Positions 50,406-58,352 of a stretch of 64,000 nt of DNA are shown here, piece by piece (positions within the stretch are counted from its first letter, which is position 1; every line of letters starts with the position of its first letter). The DNA comes from Micromonospora polyrhachis. Its GTDB lineage: Bacteria > Actinomycetota > Actinomycetes > Mycobacteriales > Micromonosporaceae. A model generated the notes under the pieces. It was not told the origin of the DNA, searched no databases, and saw only the letters and a program-made list of their open reading frames with translations. Location: assembly GCF_014203835.1 (NCBI RefSeq), contig NZ_JACHJW010000001.1, positions 6,336,501 to 6,400,500 on the forward strand. Reading direction: 5' to 3'. Position numbers and translations under genes: made by a program.

Positions 50406-52232
50406 TCACCCCGCCGGGTTACCTGCCGTCCCCGGATTCTGCGGTAGCACCGCCGCCGGACCCTGCCGCAACGCCGGTACCGCGATGAACGTGCTGGCCG
50501 CTCCCCGCACCCGGCGTGGCCAGCGGGAATCGGTGGCGATGCGGTAGACGGCCTGGCGGAAGGACGGAGTGGTGGCGAGCGTACCGAGCACCGAAAGGCA
50601 TCCGGCGGCGGCCGGTCCGGACCCCTCGTACCAGGTGCGCAGCAGTGCGGCGAGAATCTCGTCACGAACCTCCGGGTCGACCGACGTGCCGGTGGCGAGC
50701 AGGTGGCCGGCGGCCAGCACCTGGTCGCCGGTGCCCCGCGCCAACCTGTTGAGGACCGGCCCGATCTCCAGGCTGGCGCGGGCGAGCACGAAACCACCCA
50801 GGCTCCTGGTGGTGGGGTCGGCCATCAGCGTCAGCCATCGTTCCTCCTGCCAGGACCGGGCCAGCGGGCCGGCTGCCAGGTATTCCGCGACCTCTCGGGC
50901 GATCGGCTCGACATCGACCCCCCGGGGCGTGAACAAGCCGGTGCCGACCAGCAGAGCGGCGATTCGGCTCGGCCAATCCGGTAGCAGGTTGGCCGGGGAG
51001 GCAGGGGCGTGCCGGTCGACCCACGACACCGCCTCGGCTACCGCCCGGCCGGTCCGCAACCACCCGTCGGCCGCCGCCTCGAACACCTCCCCGACGTGCT
51101 CGGCCAGCCACTCGGCGACGGTCGTACCCGGCCCGGCACGGTGACGCAGCGCGTCGACCAGCGTGTCGACCGCTGGGTCACCCTCGGCGAGCAGATGGGT
51201 GACGAGCCGGTCCAGCAACTCGGCCCGATCCGGCGGGGACGGTCGAAACTCGTCCCGGCCCGCTGCTGGTCCGCAGCGGCGTTCCCAGGCGAGGGCGGCG
51301 AGGGTGACCAGCACCGGGTGGTACGCGAGCTTGTCCAGCTTCGCCCGGGTCAGGTCGTCGAAGAACCGTTCCCCGGCCTGTCTCGCTCGGGCTGGATCAG
51401 GTATCCGGGCGGCGAACCAGCGTTGGGCGAAGTTCGCCAGGTCGCCCTCGTCGAACGGCAGTAGTCGATGCTCCGCGAAGCGGTCACGGAGCGCGGTACT
51501 CTCCTCCTCGGCCAGTGGCCGGGTGGTGAGCAACAGGCGGTAGGGATGATCTGTCCGGCCTGCCCACTCCCGGAGCTGGCCGAGGACGCGGGACCGGACG
51601 TTGGCGTCGACGATCTGGTCGAGCCCGTCGACCAGCACCAGCCAGCGCCCGTGTGGGGCCGGCGGCCGGGTGACCACCCACTGGGGCAGCTCGGACCGGT
51701 ACCTTTCGGCGATCGCCTCGGGCAGCGATCGGTCGATCAGGGCGGTCGCCGGGATGGCCAGCCCGATCTCGGCCTGCTCCCGACCACGGGCGCGGGTACG
51801 ACCAGCCCAGCTTCGGGCCCGTTCCGCCATGGCGTGTCCGACGAAAGCGGTCTTGCCGCTGCCGGCCGTACCGATCAGCAGCACATGCCGGTCGGTACGC
51901 AGCAGCTGGTCCGCCGGGATCGCCAGCGCCGGGCTGGCGGGGGTGCCCTCGGCGGAACCACCTGCCGGACCGCCCCCGGGAGCAGGCTCGGCGGTGGCGA
52001 CGCGTTGCGGCACGTAGACCACCGCCAGCGGGGAGACGTTGCCGTCCAGGAAGCGGTGGGCGTGCGTGAGGACCCCGCTGAGCTGGGCGGAGACTAGGTC
52101 TCTTATGGATGTGGTCGCATCGGAACGGCTCTCCCGGTGGCGTCGCCACGCGGCGATGCCACCGAACAGGGCGAGGAGCAGCGCGAGCGAGGTACCGACG
52201 ATCGACGCGATGCTGTCGGCCTCACTCAGCAT
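50406..52232 (-). CDS. Membrane-anchored NACHT-type P-loop NTPase
   Basis: 608 residues. One N-terminal TM helix (about 9-28, IVGTSLALLLALFGGIAAW) followed by RRHRESR puts the rest in the cytoplasm. A Pro/Gly linker leads to the STAND/NACHT module: Walker A LIGTAGSGKTAF (121-128), ATALIDRSLPEAIAERYRSELP, Walker B RWLVLVDGLDQI (Asp202, second acidic residue at 205), sensor YRLLLTTRPLAEEE and LLPFDEGDLANFAQRWF. The C-terminal 300 residues are helical, HEAT/TPR-like, with no recognised effector. Its start is one nucleotide beyond the vWA stop, so it is coupled to it. Such ATPases act as switches in signalling or defence; here the operon ties it to PknG. Confidence 0.85.
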   Translation of the reverse strand: MLSEADSIASIVGTSLALLLALFGGIAAWRRHRESRSDATTSIRDLVSAQLSGVLTHAHRFLDGNVSPLAVVYVPQRVATAEPAPGGGPAGGSAEGTPASPALAIPADQLLRTDRHVLLIGTAGSGKTAFVGHAMAERARSWAGRTRARGREQAEIGLAIPATALIDRSLPEAIAERYRSELPQWVVTRPPAPHGRWLVLVDGLDQIVDANVRSRVLGQLREWAGRTDHPYRLLLTTRPLAEEESTALRDRFAEHRLLPFDEGDLANFAQRWFAARIPDPARARQAGERFFDDLTRAKLDKLAYHPVLVTLAALAWERRCGPAAGRDEFRPSPPDRAELLDRLVTHLLAEGDPAVDTLVDALRHRAGPGTTVAEWLAEHVGEVFEAAADGWLRTGRAVAEAVSWVDRHAPASPANLLPDWPSRIAALLVGTGLFTPRGVDVEPIAREVAEYLAAGPLARSWQEERWLTLMADPTTRSLGGFVLARASLEIGPVLNRLARGTGDQVLAAGHLLATGTSVDPEVRDEILAALLRTWYEGSGPAAAGCLSVLGTLATTPSFRQAVYRIATDSRWPRRVRGAASTFIAVPALRQGPAAVLPQNPGTAGNPAG

Positions 52233-52233
52233 G

Positions 52234-53721
52234 TCATCGCCCACCGGTGCCCGTGACGTAGTCGTAGCCGCATCGCTCGCAGAAGCGGCCCCGGCGTCTG
52301 GTCTGGCAGCGGGGGCAGGACTCGTCGGCAGGCGCGTGGTCCTGCTCGTCCGGCGCCACCCTCCCACCCCCGGCGTCCACCGGTCCTGCGGTGCCCCAGG
52401 CCCGGGTGTGGTGACCGGTCACGGTGGGTACCTGCCAGTGTCCGGCGTCCACGTCGGGGCGGAGTCGGACCAGCCCGGCGGCGGCGTCCTTGATCTCCAC
52501 CACCCGCGCGAAGACGGCGAGCTTGTCGTGGGCACCCGCCTGGTACGCCAACGCCACCGCCCGGCCCATCAGCGTCTCCGCCTCCGCCAGCCGACGTCGG
52601 TCGAACGCCTCCCAGGCCGCCCGGATCGCCCCCGCCAGTTCGTGCTGCCTCGTGTAGTGCGCGACGGTGGGGTTGATCTCGGTGTAGCGGGCGATGTCCT
52701 CGGTCCACTCCACCGCCACGGCCGACTGCCCCACCTCGGCCGCCCCGCCGTCGGCGTCCGGCCGGGGCAGCAGCAGGCTCAGCCAGCCCACCCGCCGGGT
52801 CTCCCCGGCGGCCATCGGCTGCACTGTCAGGCCAATGTGATAGTCACGGTGTCCGTCGCCCCAGGCCCCGATCGGATAGTCGATGGTCTGCTCGTCCACC
52901 CGTTGGCCGAGGTCGGTGAGGTCGGCGATGGTGGGATGCACCTGCTTGACGAAGCGCACCGTGGCCAGCGCCGAGGTGCGCACCCGGAGCCGCACGTCGC
53001 CCACCCGCTGGCTCATCGCCGCCGAGATGATGTCGGTGAACTCGGCGGCGAGCCGGTCGAGATCTTCCACCGGCACCACCGGGTTCGCGCCGAGCGCGTC
53101 GGCGATGCGCAGCAGTTCCGTGCCCCGCCAGGTGTCCACCCCGGGCCGGTCGGAGATGGCCCGGCAGTCGGTGGTGAACCGACCGGCGCTGGCCGCCAGC
53201 GCCGCCTCCAACTCGGCCAGCGGTTCGCTCTCGTTCTTTCCGTCGGTCAGCAGGATGGCGTGTCGGATCGCCCCGGCCTGCCCGGTGAAGATCCGGTCAG
53301 CGAGGCGGAGCCAGGTGCTCATCGCGGTTCCGCCGCCGGCGCTGATCCGCCGTAGCGCTTCCTTGGCGGCGGCGCGCCGCCGATCGGTGGCGGGCACGAG
53401 GCCGGGCTCGCCCGGATAGATCATCTCGGCCCGGTGGGTGCCGGCGACCACCGCGAAGAGGACCCCGTCCCGGAGCGCGTCGATCGCCGCTGCCGCGGCC
53501 CTACGAGCCTGGAACAGTTTGGTCGCCGGGGCACCCATCGACCCGGAACAGTCCAGCAGGATCACCTCGGCCAACCGGGGCGCGCCCGCCGGAACGGAAG
53601 CCTCGGCACCATCGGCGGCCCGCGTGCTGCGTACGGTGGCGACGATGTCCACCAGGCTGCCCTCGGTCGGTAGGTACATCTCGTAGTGCGGGGTTATGTC
53701 GAAGCTCGGGCGGGTCTCCAC
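52234..53721 (-). CDS. von Willebrand factor A protein with C-terminal zinc ribbon (TerY-like)
   Basis: 495 residues. The vWA domain (about 48-230) has an intact MIDAS: ILLDCSGSMG (Asp57, Ser59, Ser61), ISAGGGTAMSTWLRLADRI (Thr) and HAILLTDGKNESEPL (Asp). A beta-sandwich region follows (DVRLRVRTSALATVRFVKQVHP, YHIGLTVQPMAAGETRRVGWLSLLLPRP). A short helical region is next (HELAGAIRAAWEAFDRRRLAEAETLMGRAVALAYQAG), then a zinc ribbon at the end, CPRCQTRRRGRFCERCGYDY. No TM or signal, so cytoplasmic. The GTG at 53721 has GGGAGG 7 nt upstream and is preferred over the GTG at 53754. It may serve as a metal-dependent adaptor for the kinase or NTPase on either side. Confidence 0.87.
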   Translation of the reverse strand: METRPSFDITPHYEMYLPTEGSLVDIVATVRSTRAADGAEASVPAGAPRLAEVILLDCSGSMGAPATKLFQARRAAAAAIDALRDGVLFAVVAGTHRAEMIYPGEPGLVPATDRRRAAAKEALRRISAGGGTAMSTWLRLADRIFTGQAGAIRHAILLTDGKNESEPLAELEAALAASAGRFTTDCRAISDRPGVDTWRGTELLRIADALGANPVVPVEDLDRLAAEFTDIISAAMSQRVGDVRLRVRTSALATVRFVKQVHPTIADLTDLGQRVDEQTIDYPIGAWGDGHRDYHIGLTVQPMAAGETRRVGWLSLLLPRPDADGGAAEVGQSAVAVEWTEDIARYTEINPTVAHYTRQHELAGAIRAAWEAFDRRRLAEAETLMGRAVALAYQAGAHDKLAVFARVVEIKDAAAGLVRLRPDVDAGHWQVPTVTGHHTRAWGTAGPVDAGGGRVAPDEQDHAPADESCPRCQTRRRGRFCERCGYDYVTGTGGR

Positions 53722-53797
53722 CGGCCTGCCTCCCGGGTCGTCGGGTACGGTCACCGCGTTCTCGTCGTGGGGTGTCGAAGGTCCGTCGACTTCGTTC

Positions 53798-56116
53798 TCA
53801 CGTCCAGGTCCAGGGACGCACCGCGTTGGCCCGATCGACCAGCGCGACCCGGTCCCGGCGGCGCATGCTCTGTCTGGCCAGTGAGCGGTACGCCCGCTCC
53901 AACCGCAGCCGCAGCGCCGACTCGTCGAGGGCGACCCCGAACACCCGGCCGGCGGAGCCGCGTTGCCGGGGGAGCCGCCAGGTCAACGCGGCCTCCAGCA
54001 CCTCCGCCGTCAACGCGTCCCGGGTGGACCCGGTCACCGGCAGGCCCTCGACCGTCGCCGCAGCGTCGACAAGTTCGGCCTCCGACGTGCCGGCCGTCGG
54101 TTCGGCGCTGAGCAGGACACGTACCTTGGCGATCTGCGCCGGCACCCGGTGACTGGCGGTCTCCGGCACCTGGTCCAGGGCGGCGGTGGCACCCCGGCGG
54201 TCGCCCTGACTCAGCCGGGTCCGCGCCAGGCCGAAGACCGCGCTGATCGAGGAGCGGTCGGTGGCCCAGACCGCCCCGTAGTGGCGGGCCGCCGTCGCCG
54301 TATCCCCGGCGAGTTCGGTGGCGGCGGCGAGGCCGAGCCGGGCGGCCAACTCGCCGGGGACCAGCCCGTACACGGTGTCGAACTCGGCCCGGGCGGTGGC
54401 GATCTCGTCGCTGGCGAGGGCGACCAGGCCCCGGTGCCAGTTCAACCGCCAGTCCCGGTCGTCGCCGTGACCCCGGGCCGTCGCCTCGGCGAGCGTCTCC
54501 GCTGCGGCTTCGGGATGCCCGGCCTCCAGATGTGCCCGTACCAGCCGCAACAGCACGTCCCGGGTACGCTCCGGGGCTCGGCCCAGTAGCGCGATCAGCT
54601 CGGCCGGCCGGACGGCACCGATCGAACCGAGGAACCCGGCGCCCGGGTCGGCCAGGTCCACCAGCGGCGCGGGCAGGGTGGTGGCGATCGTCGCTGCTGG
54701 TACCGGTTCGGTGAGGTCCTCGTGCGCGCCGAACGGCCGGGGAGTCAGGCCGAACAGGGGCGACGCCTCCGGCGGCGGCTCGGTACCCCGCTCGGCCAGC
54801 ACCTGTCGCAGGACGCCGCGTACCTGGGCCCGCATCGTGGCGGCGCTGTCGAAGCGCCGGTCCGGGTCCGGGTCGGTGGCCCGGACCAGCAACCGGCGGT
54901 ACGACTCGTGTTCGACCAGCAGCTGCGGTGGGGTCTCCAGGAACTGGCCGTCGGGAAAGCGGCTGACGAACTGGCCGGTGTTCGCGGCGAGGCTGAGCGC
55001 GGCGAGAGTACGACCCACCGTGTACAGGTCGGAACGCACCGAAGCGGCCCGCGCGCCCTGGGCGCGGATCTCCGGGGCCTCGAATCCTCGGGTGCCCAGC
55101 ATCGGACTGTCCAGATCACCGGCGCGTCGGGCGGCCCCCAGGTCCAGCAGTTTGAGCCGGTGGCCGACGTGCATGACGTTGTCCGGTTTGAGGTCGCAGT
55201 AGAGCCAGCCCTGTTCGTGCAGGTGCTCGAAGGCGTCGAGGATGGCCATTCCGTAGCCGAGCACCTGGTCCAGCGGCAGTGGGCCGGAGACCCCCCACCC
55301 GGTGGGCCGGGGTCGCATCTCGTCCAACGAGCGGCCGCCAACGAACTCCATCACGATGTACGGCGTGCCGTCGGCCGCGTCCGGGCGGACGAAGTCGTAG
55401 ATCTTGACGATGTTGGGATGGTCCAGGGCGATCAGCGCCTTGCGTTCCCCGACGAACGCTTCGGCCGAGGCAGCGTCCTCGGCGGCCCGCTGGCGCTTGA
55501 GCACCCGCCAACTGCCGTCCATGTCCTCGTCCCGGGCGGCGAAGATCCAGCCCATGCCGCCGTAACCGATGCAGCCCTGGATCACGTAACGCTGCTTGAT
55601 GACGTCACCCTCGTGCAGCGGCGGGACGAACGAGAACGGGGTGCCGCAGCGAGGACAGAAGCCCTCGGCGAGCCCCGCGTCGGTCCCCTCGGTACGCCCC
55701 ACCGGCCGCCGGCAGGTCGACTTGCCACAGAGCCGGGCCGGCTCCGGTACGGCATGATCGGCGCGGATCGCGGTCATCGGGTCACGCGGCGGGACCACCG
55801 GCATCCGTACCAGTCCGAACCAGAGCCGGGTGGCGACCTGAACTCCCGACCCGATTCCGCCGCCCGCTCCGGCCAGCGTTCCCGGCCCAGCGGGCCTCGA
55901 CGACGTCGCTCCGGTACCCGGGCCACCGCTGCCGGTGCCGCCACTGGAGCCGGTGTCCCCGGTATCCGGTCCACTGCCGCCCGGAGCGGGGTCGCTGCCG
56001 CCCGGGTCCGGGCCGCCGCTGTCCCCGGTGAGCCCACGGCACTGGTGTCCCCACTTGAGACAGAAGCCGTCCTGGTCGACGGTGCCCGGGCAGTCCCGGG
56101 CGAGACAGGTCGTCAC
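53798..56116 (-). CDS. pknG: PknG-type serine/threonine protein kinase with extra N-terminal zinc ribbon
   Basis: 772 residues. The PknG layout is rubredoxin-like module (C130, C135, C154, C157: CGKSTCRRPVG and EGFCPRCGTPFSF), kinase domain and TPR-type C-terminus. Kinase residues: GYGGMGWIFAA loop, Lys207 in WRVLKRQ, YCDLKPDNVM (Asp308, Lys310, Asn313), LLDLGAA (Asp325) and GTRGFEAPEIRAQG. TPR helices run from about 500 to 720. Additional to mycobacterial PknG are a first Cys cluster (C4, C9, C19, C26) and a 60-residue Gly/Pro/Asp linker. PknG controls glutamate and 2-oxoglutarate metabolism by phosphorylating the FHA protein GarA/OdhI, not encoded here. GTG start overlapping the upstream stop (GTGA, 56113-56116). 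Confidence 0.94.
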   Translation of the reverse strand: MTTCLARDCPGTVDQDGFCLKWGHQCRGLTGDSGGPDPGGSDPAPGGSGPDTGDTGSSGGTGSGGPGTGATSSRPAGPGTLAGAGGGIGSGVQVATRLWFGLVRMPVVPPRDPMTAIRADHAVPEPARLCGKSTCRRPVGRTEGTDAGLAEGFCPRCGTPFSFVPPLHEGDVIKQRYVIQGCIGYGGMGWIFAARDEDMDGSWRVLKRQRAAEDAASAEAFVGERKALIALDHPNIVKIYDFVRPDAADGTPYIVMEFVGGRSLDEMRPRPTGWGVSGPLPLDQVLGYGMAILDAFEHLHEQGWLYCDLKPDNVMHVGHRLKLLDLGAARRAGDLDSPMLGTRGFEAPEIRAQGARAASVRSDLYTVGRTLAALSLAANTGQFVSRFPDGQFLETPPQLLVEHESYRRLLVRATDPDPDRRFDSAATMRAQVRGVLRQVLAERGTEPPPEASPLFGLTPRPFGAHEDLTEPVPAATIATTLPAPLVDLADPGAGFLGSIGAVRPAELIALLGRAPERTRDVLLRLVRAHLEAGHPEAAAETLAEATARGHGDDRDWRLNWHRGLVALASDEIATARAEFDTVYGLVPGELAARLGLAAATELAGDTATAARHYGAVWATDRSSISAVFGLARTRLSQGDRRGATAALDQVPETASHRVPAQIAKVRVLLSAEPTAGTSEAELVDAAATVEGLPVTGSTRDALTAEVLEAALTWRLPRQRGSAGRVFGVALDESALRLRLERAYRSLARQSMRRRDRVALVDRANAVRPWTWT

Positions 56117-57315
56117 GGCTGCGCCTCCTCGTTCACCGCACCCTGGTAGCGCCAGACCGCCTGGTCGGCTGCGGTCGCGTCCAGTGGATCGGCGCGGAGC
56201 AGCCGCCGGGCCTCGTCATAGAGGTCGGTCAGGATCAGGTCCTCGGACCGGCCGAGGCTGATCGCCTTGTGTCGGAACGCCTCCAGCCGGCCCCGAAGTT
56301 CGACCCGGAACTCGGCCAGCCGCCGCCGGTGTGCCGCCGCCGTGTCCCGGGTGCGCTCCGCGAGCACCGTCGCGCTGGCCACCTCGACCCCGAGCTGCGT
56401 GGCGGCCTCCGGCTCGCCGGCCGCGTCCCACCACTGTTCCTGACGGCAGCGCTGTTCGAGGCGTCGTAGCCGAGCCCGGAGCGTACCGGCCCGAGGCTCG
56501 AGTGCGCCGTCGACCGCCTCCCCGGGCACGGCGGCCAGGCCCCGCCAGGCCAGCCGCGCCTCGGTTTCGTGGGCATCGAGGCGGCCGATCAGCATGCGGA
56601 GTTCGTCGACGGCGTCAGGCAGTTGGTGGCGCAGCTGTTCGGCCCGGCCGATCCGGCTCGCCACCTCGGTGATCCGGTTGTCGAGTCGGTCCCGCTGGCT
56701 CTGCCACGCCGCACCCTCGGCAGCGCCCAACGGATCACGGTCGGCACCCGCCCGCAACAGGTCCAGTTCCGCCCGTAGCTCAGTCAGTACGGCGGTCGGC
56801 GTGCACACGGCTCCCGCCGGGCCGTCGAGACTGGCGAGGCGTTCGGCAAGGGGGGTGAGGCGGTCGACCGCCGCTTCCCGGGCCGCCTCGACCACCGTGG
56901 CGACCGCCAGCACCGCCGAGTGGTTCTCACCCGCCGCAGCGATCACCTCCGGCAACGGTCGCCGGACCACCTCTGCGGGAGCCCCGGTCGCCGAGATGAG
57001 CACCACCTCACACGGACCGCGCAACAACTGGGCCAACTCGACGTGGTCCGCCGGCTGGCGCTGGCGTACCAGGGTGGCCCGTTCGAGTAGTTGTGTCGCG
57101 GCGGCGAGCTGGGCGGCCAGCTCGTTGATCCGCCACTGGACGTCCTGCCAGACCCGCGCCGTCTCCCCGGTGGCCTCATGCCGGTCGACGTGTCGGTAAC
57201 CGTCATCGTCGGGGACGACCAGCGCCTCGGCCAACCGGGCGCATTCGGCCCGCAGCCGGTCCAACTCGGTACCGGGGTCCGCACGCTCCAGAGGATCGCT
57301 CATCGGCTGGCTCAC
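56113..57315 (-). CDS. Helical/coiled-coil protein in the PknG operon, unknown function
   Basis: About 400 residues, rich in Ala, Arg, Glu and Leu. Predicted helical almost throughout, with coiled-coil segments (ELDRLRAECARLAEAL, DVQWRINELAAQLAAATQLLERAT, QSQRDRLDNRITEVASRIGRAEQLRHQL, RLRRLEQRCRQEQWW, ARTL-type C-terminal helices). A short alpha/beta stretch interrupts (CEVVLISATGAPAEVVRRPLPEVIAAAG). No TM, signal or known catalytic motif. The GTG at 57315 forms a GTGA overlap with the glnH stop, as elsewhere in this operon; an ATG at 57303 is the alternative. It sits between glnH and pknG, where mycobacteria have no gene. A scaffold or adaptor between membrane sensor and kinase is inference. 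Confidence 0.8.
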   Translation of the reverse strand: MSQPMSDPLERADPGTELDRLRAECARLAEALVVPDDDGYRHVDRHEATGETARVWQDVQWRINELAAQLAAATQLLERATLVRQRQPADHVELAQLLRGPCEVVLISATGAPAEVVRRPLPEVIAAAGENHSAVLAVATVVEAAREAAVDRLTPLAERLASLDGPAGAVCTPTAVLTELRAELDLLRAGADRDPLGAAEGAAWQSQRDRLDNRITEVASRIGRAEQLRHQLPDAVDELRMLIGRLDAHETEARLAWRGLAAVPGEAVDGALEPRAGTLRARLRRLEQRCRQEQWWDAAGEPEAATQLGVEVASATVLAERTRDTAAAHRRRLAEFRVELRGRLEAFRHKAISLGRSEDLILTDLYDEARRLLRADPLDATAADQAVWRYQGAVNEEAQP

Positions 57316-58352
57316 AGACCCGGCGGCCAGACCGGGTTGGGACCGTACCGGGCTGGTGGCGGTCCGTTGTCCGGATGCTCGGGCAGCCAGGTACGGTGCA
57401 TCTCCGCCCACCGCCCGTTGTCCCGCAGTTTCTGCAGTACGTGGTTGACGAACTTGACGAAGGCGATGTCCTCCTGCCGGAAGGCGATGGCGTGTGGCTC
57501 GTCGCTGAACCAGGTGCATGCCGATTTCGGTCCCACGTGCCAGTCGCAGGAGGTGTCGCCGTTCGGCCGGGTCAGTGGTGGTGTGGTGACCAGCCGGGTG
57601 GACGGATCGAGGTCCTGCAGTCCGAGCAGTACGTTGTGGTCGGTGGAGATCGCCTCTACCTGTCTCTGCTGGAGCATGACCAGGCAGTCGGTCCAGTTCG
57701 GCACCGACACCGGCACCGGCTTCTCCGGCCGGTCGGTCAGGTGCCCGATCGAGGTGGTGCCGGTGGCCGCGCACACCGGCTTTCCACCCAGGTCACCGAT
57801 CCCGTGGTAGGGCGAGTCGCCCCGGACCAGCACGGTCTGCCCCGAGTCCAGGTAGTCGGTGGAGAAGGCGACCTCGGTGGCGCGTTCACACGTGGCGGTC
57901 ATCGAGTCGGCGACGATGTCCACCGTGCCGTCCCGGAGTCGCTCCTGCCGTTCGGCGGAGGTGACGACGACGAAGCGGATGGTGTCCCGGGGGTCGCGGT
58001 CGGGGAAGAGCTCCTTGGCGATCTCTCGGAGTAGGTCGATGTCGAAGCCCTTGAACTCACCGGTCGCCGGGTCGCGGTGGGTCATCCGGGTCATCGTCTG
58101 GTCCACTCCGGCCCGGATGTAGCCCTGCTCGACGAATTTCCGTGGTCGGGCCGGATCGGCGGCCAGGCTTCGCCGCGCGTCGCACTCGGGCACCTCCCGG
58201 GACACCCGGGGTGAGGCAGGCTGTTGTGCCCCGACCGGGCGGGGGGAGGCCACCGGCGGTGGCTGGTAGACGTTGCCGCAGCCGGCGGTGCCGAGCAGGG
58301 TCGCGACGAGCAGCCCGGTGGCGATCCGGCGGCGGGCCGGGATGGTCCTCAC
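57312..58352 (-). CDS. glnH: GlnH-type amino-acid-binding lipoprotein
   Basis: 346 residues. Lipoprotein signal with lipobox in LLVATLLGTAGCGN (lipidated Cys at about 25), a Pro-rich spacer, then a periplasmic-binding-protein type 2 fold of the polar-amino-acid family: GYIRAGVDQTMTRMTHRDPATGEFKGFDIDLLREIAKELF, RFVVVTSAERQERLRDGTVDIVADSMTATCERATEVAFSTDYLDSGQTVLV, GKPVCAATGTTSIGHL and DCLVMLQQRQVEAISTDHNVLLGL. In mycobacteria GlnH senses aspartate or glutamate outside the cell and signals through GlnX to PknG. There is no ABC permease or ATPase here, which fits a sensor and not a transporter. GTG start in a GTGA overlap with the glnX stop (58349-58352). Confidence 0.92.
   Translation of the reverse strand: MRTIPARRRIATGLLVATLLGTAGCGNVYQPPPVASPRPVGAQQPASPRVSREVPECDARRSLAADPARPRKFVEQGYIRAGVDQTMTRMTHRDPATGEFKGFDIDLLREIAKELFPDRDPRDTIRFVVVTSAERQERLRDGTVDIVADSMTATCERATEVAFSTDYLDSGQTVLVRGDSPYHGIGDLGGKPVCAATGTTSIGHLTDRPEKPVPVSVPNWTDCLVMLQQRQVEAISTDHNVLLGLQDLDPSTRLVTTPPLTRPNGDTSCDWHVGPKSACTWFSDEPHAIAFRQEDIAFVKFVNHVLQKLRDNGRWAEMHRTWLPEHPDNGPPPARYGPNPVWPPGL

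Noticed and set aside
54722-56149. A 475-codon plus-strand open frame
   Set aside because: Antisense to pknG, with no recognisable motifs.
57312-58352. GlnH as part of an ABC amino-acid importer
   Set aside because: No permease or ATPase gene is adjacent; glnX and pknG neighbours point to a sensor role.
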